In this document: positions 23,275 to 36,749 of the stretch, in pieces
Position numbering within the stretch: the first letter of the stretch is position 1
Layout: each line of letters opens with the position of its first letter
Assembly (NCBI GenBank): GCA_016748015.1
Contig: JAAOMT010000561.1
Span: 256,026 to 320,025 of the forward strand
DNA length: 64,000 nt
Direction: 5' to 3'
DNA from: Geosiphon pyriformis
Taxonomy: Eukaryota > Glomeromycota > Glomeromycetes > Archaeosporales > Geosiphonaceae
Position numbers and translations under genes: made by a program
The notes under the pieces: generated by a model
What the model was told of the DNA's origin: nothing
Seen by the model: only the letters and a program-made list of their open reading frames with translations
The model's database searches: none

Positions 23275-24773
23275 ATGGCACCCCAACAACTATTTCACCC
23301 TTTATCTCACGATTTCGAGAGCTTATTGAATAGTCAGAATTTTTCTGATGTTAGAATTATTGTTGGCGAAGCGTCTAATACTAGAACTTTTCATGTTCAT
23401 TCTCAAATTTTAGCGGCAAGATCCTCGTATTTTGCTATAGCACTCTCTGGTGATTGGGTTAAAGAGAAAATAACACTATCGTCTTTTCTAAACCTAATAT
23501 ATCGCCAGATATTTTTGAGCTGATTCTTCGGTGAGTAATTTTGTTTGCTTAATAATTCTATTCATGACTATTTAATTTATTTTATTTTATCTAGATACAT
23601 TTATAGTGGTGAAATATCTCTTAATGAACACGGACCACTTACAATCTTAGAATTGTTTATTGCCGCTGACGAGCTTATTCTAGAAAAACTTATTGATCAC
23701 CTTGAAGATTATTTAATTGAACACCATGTAAAAGAGTTGGAAGAAAATTTTGCCACCTTTCATGAAACATCCTTCATCCATCATTCGTTCAAAAAGCTAC
23801 AAAAGTTCTGCATCGAAATAGCTGTCAACAATTCATCCGCAGTCTTTAACTCTCAAAATTTTACTTCCCTTAATAGAAATGTCCTTTGCTCAATTTTATC
23901 CTGGGATGACCGAAACATGGAAGAAAGTGAAATATGGGAAAAGATTATAGAATGGGGAGTCGCTAAATTAAGCAATGGGATTCAATTGAAAAAATTTCTT
24001 AATTGGACAGATGAAAACTTTGAAGCTTTTAAGGAATCTATTGAAGAACTTCTACCTTTAATCCGGTTCTTTAACATCTCTTCAGTTGACTTTTATTATA
24101 AAGTAAAGCTATTTGCGAGAATTTTACCTGGAACCTTATATGAAGATCTTTTACACCATTATCTAGTAACAGGGAGTCATCAAAAATCTGTTGACGCTCA
24201 TCCATTACGGTTTTCATGATCAAATTTTGATTCAAAGCTTCTCCAATCGCATAATATAAAGCAGCTTGATCATTGGATTCAAGGCAAAGACGAAAATACT
24301 CCTTTGGAAGATCAACTTGAAAATGAATTTAAATTACTACTTCGAGGCAGTCGAGACGGATTCTCACCAAATGATTTTCATCGGTTATGTGATAACAACG
24401 GAGCAAAAATTACTGTAATCAAAGTCAAAGGAACTGGTCAATTGATTGGCGGCTATGCCCCAAAATCTTGGCATTCTCGTGGCAATTGGATAGGTGGAGA
24501 GGAAAGTTTTATTTTTTCCTTTTGAGATGGCAAAGCTCAAAATGCTAAACTTAGCAAGCTTATTAGTGGACTTGGACTTTTTGGTTATAAAGAGTTCGGA
24601 CTCCAATTTGGCAGTTATAGTATTCGAACCTATAGTAATAATTTTCAATCTATTCCATGCAGTTGTATAAAGGAAACAAATTATGAGCACGTTATAATGC
24701 CAGGGTCAGAAAATACAGCGGTAGAATATTTTTTTTGATGAGTATGAAAGTTTTTCAAATTATCAAAAATTAA
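23275..24773 (+). pseudogene. BTB-BACK-TLDc pseudogene, copy 3
   Basis: Starts at the conserved MAPQQLF. One A is lost in the AAAA run near 23461 (VKRENN becomes a shifted frame), so exon 1 ends prematurely. The 64-nt intron (23532-23595, by comparison with the other copies) is intact and identical to that of copy 2. Exon 2 is open from 23596 through the whole BACK region to a TGA at 24217-24219. The frame then continues unchanged with LLQSHNIKQLDHWIQ and LLLRGSRDGFSPNDF to a second TGA at 24523-24525 (GGA changed to TGA in FSLGDG), and the last codons are shifted in a T run at 24728. The mutations are mostly single-base, so death is recent. Exon 2 is almost identical to that of copy 2, but this copy keeps the TLDc core that copy 2 lost. 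Confidence 0.88.
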
Positions 24774-24789
24774 ATCACTGCATAAGATA

Positions 24790-25090
24790 TTTTTTAAAGG
24801 TATGCTAAATAGGACTCCCAACTTTGGAATTTGTACCTACAGCATCTTTTATAGCCTATCGCTCTAAGGCCCCGGCCCAAGAAATTCGAAATTGCAAATG
24901 AAATATTTTTTAAACCCAGTAAATTCTGAATAGGTTTACCCTATGAATTTTTTTTTAGAGATACAATATATTTTGATAGAGAGCAATCTAAGTTTAGATT
25001 TTATTTATGAGATTCAGGAGCAGCCGAAGTATAGATAAAATAAGCTAATTTATTACCAAGCTCAAGAAAGTCTATGGGACAATTATATGA
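24790..25090 (+). repeat. 3' flank of BTB-TLDc copy 3, shared with the other copies
   Basis: Alignable with 3210-3480 and 7865-8100, including 'ataggtttaccctatgaa' (shared exactly with the flank of the intact gene) and a 'gagagcaatct' block. Confidence 0.6.
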
Positions 25091-25099
25091 GGTTAGGGT

Positions 25100-28000
25100 A
25101 AACGAAAGCCATATTGGGTTTAGGCTAAAATATAAAACACTGAATACTCAGGACGTATTATATACTTAAATTTCAGCCATTCAATGTTTTTGTTAAAATA
25201 CAAGAATCTCAAAGTAAAGGCTGTTAGTACTCAGTAAATAAACATCAAATAATTGGTAATAATTGTTTGAATTTCAATTTATAAGTTACTAAGCAATTTA
25301 AAAAGTACAATATGTAGAAATTACTTAAAGATTTAATACTTAATCTAAACAACAAAAGATTTAGTTAAAACCAAATAGACTCTTAATCGAATAACTTTGT
25401 TAGATTTAAAATAAAATAAATAAATAATTGTTTGTAAAGCTTTTTAAGATTTTTTATCCTATTGCAGTTTGTAAGATCGTTTTCCTAAAACTTTATACAA
25501 TTAATTATTCTATTAAATTATGGGTATAAGAATAATAAGATAATAATGAGAAACATGTTATTCCAAAATTTTAACTAAATTTTGAAACCTCTTACTAATG
25601 AAAATTTGACCAAAAATTAAAAAAATTTTATAACTTATAATTATTTAACATTAATTATACAATATTTTGAATTATGCAATATTGAAAAGTTTATAAAATA
25701 TAAATAGTTTGCCAAAATTTTCATAAAAATAATACTATTTAAAATAAATTAAAAAAAGCTTTTTTATTCAAAGAATATATTCTTAAGCCAAAAAGAAAAT
25801 ATTTTATTAAAATTATTAATTAAGTAAATAATGTGAATTTTACTTTAAAAAACTAGCAATATTGCTAAATTAAAAGAATTCAAAGTGATTAAATTGTTTT
25901 CAAAAGTGTTATAATATTCAAAAATAAAAACAATGTATCTTTAAATAATTTATTACAATTTTTAAAACATTTTATTAAAATAGAATTTAATAATGCTTAT
26001 GATTGTAATAAAACAGCTTGTTATTAAAAATTAGAACTCTTTAAAATTTTTCAATATTTTATTGTTAATACAAAAAAGTTAATAAAAATATTTTTATTTG
26101 TATAATATATAAATAATAACACGTAAATACAATTACACTTTTTTAAAATTGATTGAAAAATATAAAATTTCAACCAAAATATTTTATTATTTTTTAATAA
26201 TATTAGATTTTATATATTTGCAAAAATATTTTTTATTAATATATGATGTTGGAATTATTTATCTAAAATAAGTTTTTTAATTTAAAAATATATAAATCGA
26301 TTAATTAAAATGTTAATAAAAAAATTGTTTGTCATAAACAAAGTTAATATTTATATTAACATTATTGATGTAATTAGTTTTTTTTGTATAAACTTAAATC
26401 TAATTCAATTAGTACAGTTTAAAATAAAACAAATTTTTTTTACATTGGTAAATATTTTTTTATTCGATAATAATAATATAAGAATTTAATAAAGAAAATA
26501 CAAATAGTATTAAAAGCTATTTCGAAATTAATTTCATTTTAATAAAAAGATTATTAAAGTTGTTATTACTACAAAAAAACTTTAAAAGTTGAAAAGTTAA
26601 AAATATTGTAAATACAGCAAAAAGTAATTCAAATAATAATTTTAATATTGTAATTACATATATAAAATAAATTTCCAAATTTTGAAAATAAATTACATAC
26701 ACAATTATTTTTTTATTTTAATAATATCTATATTTTATATTTGTTGATTTAATTATATTTATTAATTTTTTTAATTATTGTTTTTTTTATAAATTTTTTA
26801 TTTAATTTATATAATAATAATAATAATAATAATAATTAGTAATAATAACAACATTTTATTAATTTAAAATTACTAATTTTAATTATTGCCCGAATTATTA
26901 TATATATTAAAAAGCTATAAACTAAAAATGTATTTAATTAAAAGTATTGTTAACTTTAGATTAATATAAGAAATTATAAATATATACATATTTAAATTAA
27001 ATTAAATTATATACTTTTACATATAAATAGCTATTTAATAATATAGTTATAGATTATTAACTAAAAAAATTAAATTAATAATATTAAAAATTAATAGTTT
27101 TCAATTTAAAAAATATATTTATAATAAATAAATTTTATTTTAATTATTTTTAATTTTATTATTATTAATTACTAAATACAATTTAATTATTACTTATTAT
27201 AATATAATTATAAAAAACATTAAAATAAATATAACTTATGTTTTTTTTTATACAATTAGCTACTTAACTAATCAAAACAATACTATATAGCTATAGTATT
27301 AAAAATACCAAAAAATTCTTAAAAAATAGATATAAATTAAACCAAAATTTACATAATATTTTTTAATAAAATAATTAACATAATCTAAATAATTAAAGCC
27401 AAATACAACAGAGCAACTAATATTAAATTATAACTGATTTATTATTAATTAACAAATTTTTTTATAAAAAGCTTTAAACTTAAAATTTAATAACTCTATT
27501 ATCAATTTATAATAAAGCCCTAAACCAAATTTATTATTTATAAGTTAATTATAGTAGCATTTTTAAAACTCAAAAAACCAATTTTTAAAAACCAATTCTT
27601 AATTATAGTTAAATAAATACAATTAACAAAAATAATATTATACAATAATCGCAAAATTAAGAAAAATACAAACTATAAATCAAAAATAATAATATATTTA
27701 TTAACAAAAATGGCTTTTATAATAATATTAAAAACACACAAAAAAATATAATTAAAATTTTTATACGATTTATAACAAATACAAATTATACTTAGATATT
27801 TAGAATTAAAAAGTTTTTTGTTTATAATAATATATAATAAGTTTTTATAATATATATAGAAAGACTAATAATAATATAACTTGAAAAATCTATATATATG
27901 TATTTATTAAAATATTATATTAAGCTGGTTTTTAAAGTATTTAAATTTTTTATTAATAATATATTAATAAATTTTATTACATAATTAAATTTTTAAACTA

Positions 28001-31000
28001 CAAAACTAATTGAATTAAACAAATTTTTAATAAAATAATATGTATTTTAAAAACTATTTTGTTATTTGTTAAATAATTTTTTTTTAATATTAGTAAACAG
28101 CATAAAATCTAAATTTAAAGTATTAATTACAAATATATTAGCATAATTATTATTTATATTGTCTGAATAATTTTTTATAAATGTATTATTATTTTACTTA
28201 ACAACAATTATAAAAATCAAAACTTAACAAATATTGTTTTAATTTATATATATTAAAAAATACCTAATTATTTAAATTAAAAACCATTAAGTTTTAAACA
28301 AAAATATTATTCAGAACCAAAACAATAATTTATAACTTAGCCAAAATTAATAACATTAATTTATAAATACTTATTCTAATATTTAAATTTAAATCTGAAA
28401 AATATGTAAATGTTTTATTAATAATATTAAAAAATTTTAATTTTTTAACAAAGTCATCTGTAAAAATTAAAATCAGATTTAAACAAATATTATAAAAATT
28501 TGTTTTAACTATTCTAAAGTTGTTAAAATTAGACAAATACTAATAATATAAAAAATGATACAAGTAAATTATTGTTAATAAAACTATTTTTTTAATAAAA
28601 TTTACAATAATATTAAGTTATAACATAATTAAACTTTTAAAATTAAGTTTTTTTAATAATAATAAAATTTTAAATTGAAACAAAAATCATAAAAATTTAA
28701 TAAATAGTTACAAAAACAATAACTAATTACTTAAAAAACTAGATTATATTATTAAAAATTGAACTTTTATTTTTAAAATAAAAAAAATTTAAAAAATTAT
28801 TAATAAAAATATACTATATTTAAAAAAAATATAAATTATATTAACCAAAAATTTGTTTAACAAATTTACAGATAACATAATCAAAAATATTATGCTTATT
28901 ATTATGTTTTTAACTTAAATTTGGTTAAAAGTTTTTAGATTATTTAATAAAAAATAATATACAATTTTATTTAAAAAATTTTTAAATAGATTAATTTTAA
29001 TTTTTAGTTTTTTTTTAATAATATATTTTATTTTTTACACATATTTTTTGACATAAAACTAAATTAAGTCTTATAGCTACAGAACTACCAAAACTAAATA
29101 CAAAAATTGTTTATTAAAAACAGTTTTTTTTAAAACTAAATTAGTAAAGAATTTTATATTTAAGTATACTTTTTTCAAATTAGACTTAAATAAATTATAA
29201 GTTAACAAAAAAATTTTAAAATATTTATGTATTTTACTTTTTTTAACAAAAAAATAAATAAGTCACTAATCTTTAAAAAAACTTTTTTAATTTATTAATT
29301 AATAAAAATAGCTATAATTTTCTTATTGTTAATTAAAATATTGTTAATCTAAAAAATTTATTTGTAATATTCAAAATATACTAAATAGTAATCTAATTAT
29401 TTTTAATTCAAATAATATTGTTAATAAATATATTAATTGCTAAATAAGATATTAATATTAATTTTGTAGTTACATAAACTTTTATGTCTTTAATTTTATA
29501 CAAAAAAAAATTATTGAAAATTTTTTAAAGTAATAATAAAAAAATCTTATTTAATTTAAATTATTATGTATTTTATAATTATTTATTAATCCAAAATTTG
29601 TAATTATCTAATTAATTTTATTACAATAAATACTTTTAAAAAAATTTAAAAAAACTTTTTATACATTTAACTTAAGTAAACTATTTTTTATATAAGATTA
29701 ATTTATTAAGTTATAAGTTTTATATATATTTTGCAGAATTAATTATAGCTTTCAATTTTTTTTAAAATATTTTTTATAATAGAACTTACAATAAAAACAA
29801 AAAACTAAGCTAAAATGTTTTTTAATACAAAAAAATTAGTTTTGTAAAAAATTTTTTATTTATAAAACTTAAAATTATAAATATTCAACCTTTTTTTACA
29901 ACTTTAAAACTGTTTTATATAATACACCAAATATAAAAAATTCAAAAGTAATTTTAAAACAAACTTATTACAATGTTTTTATAATTTATTAATAATATTA
30001 AATTAATAACTTTTTTATTTAACAAATTAACAATTATTTTAAACAATTTTTTATATTTAATTACATTTATTATTTCAAAAAAAATTTATTATCAACATAA
30101 TTTAAAAGCAAATACTAATAATATTAAAGATTAAAAATTATGTTTAATAATATAACTTTTATTATAAATAAAGCTTTTTATATACTTAATATAACAGATT
30201 TAATTCTAGATTTTTTAGTTTTTAAAAATTTATAAAGCTTAAATATATAATAAAACTTCTTTATTTTAAATATAACAAGCTTAATATTATTAAAATTGAA
30301 TTTGTATAAATTAAATTTTGAATATTTATAGTCTTAATATTATTAAAAAACAAATATTAACTTAACAACTTTATAAATTCATTGAAAATTCTAATTTTAA
30401 TGTATTAATAATCTTTAAAATCAAACATTCTAATTTAAAGACCTAAATAATATCTTAATCATATTATTATTAAAATTATTAAACCATAATTTAATAAATA
30501 TCTTATTAATTAAAAAATACATAACTTTTTAAATCTCTATTTTTTCTAAAATTATTAAACTTTTTAAAAAAATTAATTATTATTAATAAAAAAAATCTAT
30601 AAAATTAATTTATTTAATATTATTTGCATATTTAAAATTGTATTTTTATTGGTTTTTGTTTATATATTTTATAAAAAAATTAATTATATATTTAATAGAC
30701 TATTTAAACTTGTTAAAACAAAAATAGTTTAATAATTAATATTAAAAAATCCATTTATATTTAACATATAACAACTAATTATAACATTAAAAATATTTAT
30801 TAGAATTATTTTTATTAAAATTACTATTTAAAATCATAAAATATTCTTTAATTATTAAAAGTTAATTATATTAATTTAAATCAATTGTTTTTTTATAAAA
30901 ATATTAGCATCAAGTCTTAAAATTAAAATAAAAAACTTATTTTTAAACAACAATTTAATTAATAAAAGCCAATTAACTATTTTAAAAAATTTTATACATA

Positions 31001-33000
31001 CACTTAACCAAATTATTACTTATAATAATTGGAATTTAAATAACTAAAAGTTAGATTAAAAGTGAAAATTTTTATACTATTAAAATTGTTTTTAATTTAA
31101 AACTTAATACAATCTTTTAATTTAGTTTTAATAATAATAAATATCAAGTTATTTATATTTTTATGCTATTTTATAAGGTTATTTTGTTTTACAACATTGT
31201 ATATTTTTTTAATATTATATGTAATAATTTTTTAGATTAAATTAATTATTAAAAAAATTATTACTATTATACAATATATTTAACTTAAAAAATATTATTT
31301 TAACAAAATTTATAAGCTTAATTATTTTGGTTTTTAAGCTATTTAGCTTAAAAATGAAAACATTAAAAGTATTAATACTTTAAAATAACAAATTATCAGA
31401 TTTACCAAAAAAATTAACAAGAGAAAAAAATAAAAATTATCTATTATTATATTCAAGCCAAAATCGAAGCAAAAAAAAACAGCAGCAAAAATTAAAAAAA
31501 ATTAACAAAAATCTGGTTTACTTATTAATCCAAAAATTTTATTTAAAAAAAACTTTAAATTTTTTTTACAATACTTATTTTAATTTTCAAAAAAGAAATA
31601 ACTAATAATAAGAGAGATTTAATATTTATAAATAAATCAAACAAAAATTTAATAAAAATATTACTTGTAATTTGCATTAAAGTTATGTCATTAAATAAAA
31701 TAGAACAAGCAATTTTAACTTGTTTTTTAATATATATATATATTAATTATTGTTTATTTAATACAATAATATCTTTATTAATATAACTAAAAACTTTTTT
31801 ATTAATATTATATACAGATAAAATATGTTTATTATTTATATATAATATAATATAATATAGTTAAATTAATTTAACACAAATTCACATTTTTAAAAACTGA
31901 AATAATACAAAAAATAGCTTTTTATAAATTTTTATTTTTAAATCTAATAACTATACATTTAACATAATCATAAAATATTTAGTTTTAATTTATTATATAA
32001 ATTTTTATCATAAAATATTACAAAATTAGAAAAAATATATTTATTAATAGAATATAAAACAGTATTTTATAATTGTTTTTGAATATTTATATTTGTTTGT
32101 TAATATTAGTTTTTATTATATATATTAAATTTTTACTTATAAATACAATTATTTGAAGTTACTAACTTAATAATTTTATTATTTTTAAATTCTACTATAA
32201 TTTTTTCTTATAAACTAATAAGTTATAACTTAATTAATATTATTTTATCAAACTTAGCAAAAGTTAATTTATAATTGATTTAAAAAAATCTACTGAAATT
32301 TTCTTAACAAATACTTTTTAATTTATATGCTTGTTTACTTTTTTCAAATCAATATTTACAATAAACTTTATACTTATTACCAAATATTTAGTTTTTATCT
32401 AAGCTTAATTTAGAAGTAAAAATTAATTAAATAATCTTATAAAATTTTGAAAGAATAAAGGCTCTTTCAAAATTATTTACTTAGTGAAAAAATTTTTAAC
32501 AAATTTTAACTTATTTTTCAAATTTTTTTTAACAACTATTAAAATAATAATATCCAAAATAAAAGATTTCACAAAATTAAATACTCTTTTTTTTAGAGTA
32601 AAACCACAATAAAAAACTTCAAATTTTTGAATTTAGAAGAAAAAAACTCAAATATTTTATTATTATTTAATACACCAAAATCAGATTGTTTTTCAGATTT
32701 TTCCAACTTGTGAAACCAAGTGTAAAGTTTTTTAAAAAGTTATTTTGTTTATTAGCTTAAAAACAATCTTATACTTATTATAAAAAAAACTGGTTTCTTT
32801 CACATAAAAATTCTTTATATTATCAACTTTAGACTTATTACTAACATTACTAATTTTATTTTTTATATTACTTTTTAAGATTTTAGTTTAGAATTCTTAC
32901 CAAATTTAATAATCTTTATGACCAATGGGTTAATAAAAGAATTTACTATTAATATCTTAGCAGTAAGTTTTTAGTTTTCTTATCTGTATTTTCAAATATA
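25100..33000. other. AT desert 2, no genes seen
   Basis: About 8 kb of extremely AT-rich DNA with no supported coding sequence; visible frames are short and made of Asn, Lys, Ile, Phe and Leu. An AAT microsatellite lies at 26811-26836. The plus strand is poor in G compared with C across much of 27.2-31 kb (hand count in 28261-28380: about 15 C, 3 G), opposite to desert 1. Confidence 0.7.
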
Positions 33001-34350
33001 TACATAGAAGTATCTCTTTTTCTGGTATTAAAACAAGTCTTCATCTTATCTTTTTTTTAATTAAACTAGCATCTATTGTATTCAATATTATAAACAAAAA
33101 TGCGTCGAAAAAAAATAGCTTACGAAAAAAAAGGTAAAAAGAAAAAATAGTAAAGTATTTTTTCAATATTTTTTGCTCTCTTTATGATCAAGAAATCAAT
33201 AAGAGAAAAAGGATTTTTTTTAATTTAATTTTAAATTATAAAATTTTTATTATTAATAATTAAATTGAGTCTTTTGAATATCAACATTTATATCATAAAA
33301 AAAATTATTTTGTGTTTAATTTTGGTGAAAGTATTTTAAAACATTAAATACACTTTTTTGCGATTAATATTGACTTTTATTACTTTTTTCGAACCCGTTT
33401 TACAGAATATAAAATTTTGAGGTTTTAAATTTCCGAAGAAGTATTTCGTTGGAAATTTAAAAACTAAATATTATCTTGATATTAATGATTGTTACAATTG
33501 TATTTTTTTAGGATAAATATAATATATGAAACACTTTGTAGCAATTATTCAAAATGAAAACTTGAATAATAATTAAAATTTTCCATTTTTTATTATATTA
33601 AGCAACTAATTTTGAAACATTCAAAAAAAGCTATCTTGATGTATTTATTTTCCAGTTTAAAAATTCTAATGCTTGTGACTTGTAATGTTTTAATCAAGAA
33701 AAAACTGTTTCATTTTACGATTTCAATAATTGTATAAAGTATATTTTTACATTTAAATAATAAAATTTCAAATTCTAATAATATATATTTGGATAATATT
33801 GAAATTATTAACGCTTTGTGACTTCTCAGATGGAGTTTAGAAATATTATTACAATGTATTAGATAGATCGTTTCATAATTTTACAATTTAAACGAAATTC
33901 AAAAAATAAGTTCAAGATCCTTAATCCATATGTTTCTCATTAAGAGTTTTTATACAATTTATTGTTGTTAAAAATTTGGATTAAAAATGTTTATATTAGC
34001 CTTTTCGATTGATTTTAGGATTAATCTTTTAATATTTTTTATGGATTATTTTAATTCTGCAATTTTCAAGGAAAACGGCACTTATTTTTTTTCTTTTCAA
34101 ACCCTTGGACATATGAACTCCTCTTGTGTATAATTGATTTTCTTCTTTGGGTTGCAAAACCTTTTTTCAATCACCAAATCAATCTCGTGGTTAAACTATA
34201 TTACAAAAATCATTATTCATCACAAGGTCACAAGGTCACAAAGTCATAAGCAATTGTTAAGTATAATTAGTAGGTAATAATAAGCGTTCATCGAGTCCTA
34301 ACTTAGCTACTTGTCAAGTTCAAAATGGTACTTGGTTTTTCCCGCTCGTT
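33000..34350. other. Intergenic transition, no gene recognised
   Basis: Base composition becomes less extreme toward 34 kb. A short direct repeat, 'cacaaggt' three times with one change in the last copy, lies at 34221-34244. No protein family was recognised. Confidence 0.4.
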
Positions 34351-34388
34351 CCAAAGCCTAACTATTTTAATATATTTATATACACACA

Positions 34389-34577
34389 TTGCTCATAATA
34401 CTACATGGTCGTACATTGTACCAAAGGCAAGTTGCATGGCAAAATGACCTTGTGAAGCTGTGTCATCAAAATTTGAAAATCCCTATCGTCAAATTGGGTA
34501 AACAGCGGTTTGAAAAAGTGCTTAAAGGGGTTCTAACTTTATGCAGAGGAATCTTTATGATCGAAAGAAGTTTGTGA
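34389..34577 (+). CDS. Short open frame of unknown function, doubtful
   Basis: Sixty-two codons without a stop (…YQRQVAWQNDLVKLCHQN…) in AT-rich DNA, with balanced amino-acid composition. The only start at the listed left end is TTG; no ATG precedes the balanced part, and splice signals are not obvious. It could be an exon or a relic, or chance. No family was recognised. Confidence 0.2.
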   Translation: MLIILHGRTLYQRQVAWQNDLVKLCHQNLKIPIVKLGKQRFEKVLKGVLTLCRGIFMIERSL

Positions 34578-35220
34578 CTAAAGATACAAGATGATAAACA
34601 TTAAAGGTGATTGAGTAAAACGATTTTTTTTGAAGCCGAATATTTAATTAACAATTTGTGAAATTTAATTATTAATATTCTATGAAATTCCCGATTTCTT
34701 TTTAAAATTCAATGGAAAAATCATTTGACGGCATAGTCTAGACAATGCATCAGGAGCTTATGCGTATTAAGAAAAATAATAAATGACCTTAGAACTAATT
34801 TGACGTACGTCTGACTCTCTTGTTTGCCAAACTTTTCCATGGGGGGTTATGAAAATAATAATGTCGTGACAAATGAATGAGCGAAGATTGGGTATACCTA
34901 CAGAAGTTCCGATGCATTGAAAAATTATCTTTCTATAAGGCCATGTCGAGGTTATTGCATTGCGTATCTTTTATTTGATATTTTTTCCAATTTTTAATTT
35001 AAATATTCCGGAATTTTTCGATTTTTAGAAACCTAGGCATAAATAGACTTTATCAACATCTTGATTATCCCATTTCCTAATTGATGAGAGAAAAGGGAAC
35101 AGGAGAAAAGAAAAAAAAAAGAAAAGAAGGAAAAATTGTTCAAACAACTGATTCAACAATTTAGATTTTGATAACGGAAATCAAGTATTATCTTTTTATT
35201 GAAAAGATTATTCGGTGAGT

Positions 35221-35463
35221 TTATTTAACCATTATCACCCAAATCATAAGATTTACTATTACCTTTTTGGATTTTAGAAGACTCAACACAAGACCCTCCG
35301 GAAACAAAAGCTGAACGCAACCTATTATGATTGAACACACACATATTATCATGATGATTAAAATTACATTGTTCCCGGAGTTATTGTACCTCTCTTGAAG
35401 CCAGTTTGGGGAATGATCAGTGTAACTAGAGACAAGAAATTTATGAAAAATAATCTGTACCAT
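35221..35463 (-). CDS. Possible small single-pass membrane protein or exon
   Basis: Minus-strand frame of 80 codons with one strong hydrophobic segment (NVILIIMIICVCSIIIGC) preceded by a polar stretch (SYTDHSPNWLQERYNNSGNN, which has an N-glycosylation-type NNS). An acceptor-like TTGTCTCTAG precedes the polar part and a donor-like AAG/GTAATA follows LLKSKK, so the true unit may be an internal exon of about 160 nt; a following exon (IILDFRYQNLNC, stop) is possible near 35200-35160. No upstream exon of matching phase was found. Not recognised. Confidence 0.3.
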   Translation of the reverse strand: MVQIIFHKFLVSSYTDHSPNWLQERYNNSGNNVILIIMIICVCSIIIGCVQLLFPEGLVLSLLKSKKVIVNLMIWVIMVK

Positions 35464-35469
35464 ACCAAG

Positions 35470-36749
35470 TATAACGAATTTTAATTTATGAGGTAACGAA
35501 AGTTTCAGAATCTAGTAAATGTTAATCATAGATGGTTGCTGGATTTTCTCACACGACCAGGTGGTCGGAATGTAAATATAGAAACTGGATAAACATCTCT
35601 AAACATAAAAATATTTCTTCGATTTTTCATTGGATAAACAGGTTTTTAAAGTTACCCTTTTATTATTTTGAAAAAAAATTTCTCAATTAACAAACGGTTC
35701 ATCAATTCTAGACATGATTCCTAATTTTCTTTGAATCAAAAGAATTGGCATGGTATCGGTGACATTTATTATATAGCTTTATAGTTTTCCTAATGATTAA
35801 AAATTATTTACTTTTTAAAATATTTCCCTTAAAGTGAAAGTATTAAAATTCTTTTTTTATTATTGTATAGCTATCATTGAATAACCCCCCCTCAATTATG
35901 AAATTATTTATGATTGATTGATTGACATGTTGTTAGTTTCTGTAACCATCAACTCAATGTCAATGATTAAATATTTTCTGGCAAATAATGATCGATGAAT
36001 TTTCTATTGTTGTCCCGTGGCGGGGTGGCGCTTTTTTTTAAACACCCACACAACATAGACAAGTTGACAACAGAAAAAAAACAAATTCAAGCATCACATT
36101 TAACTTTTTCTCTCCCACCTTCTTCCTTCTTTTTTTTCCTTCAATCCCTGCCGCTATTTCTACTGTTTCTCTAGAAGTTTTCTCAACTTTCTCTTTTCTC
36201 TCCTTTTTTTTTCTTTCATCAGATTAAATAGATCATTCTAAAAATCATCACTGACAACTTTTAACCAACCAAACCCAAATATTTTTTCCAGTGCACTGCC
36301 ACTAGTAACAAGTAAAAACCAACTCTCACACAAAAACGCGATAACAACACTGCTGCCCTGCCGTCTCAACCCCCGGCCCCTCCTTTATAAACACACCTAA
36401 ACAATAGTGGATTAGGTGTTGCTCTGATTTTTATTTTTAATGTCTTACGTCATTTCACAACTTTGTATCTAAAAAAATAAAAAATATTGAAATACTAGAG
36501 TTGACAAGTCTTTTTTGACCAAAAAAAAATTAACCAAAAAATTCCAGTCTTCATAAAAAAAAAACATACACACCCACCTTTTTTTTTTGCTATATTATTA
36601 TCGTTTCCTGACGTGTTACTACTAGTTATATGAGCTTTTATCCGTTTCAAACTTAACGTGAAGAAAAAAGCAAAACAAAATAATAGGATATCACCTTTAG
36701 AAGACAACGTCACTTCAACAAATAGAATTTATCTTCATTGGACACTGTA
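35470..36749 (+). promoter_or_regulatory. Probable promoter and 5' UTR of the 36750 gene
   Basis: A TATAAA lies at 36386-36391, about 360 bases before the start codon, after a CT-rich, CA-containing zone (36100-36220) and a GC-richer patch (ccccggcccc at 36371-36380) that stand out from AT-rich surroundings. The 5' end of the transcript is not determined; a leader of about 300 bases is inferred. Confidence 0.35.
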
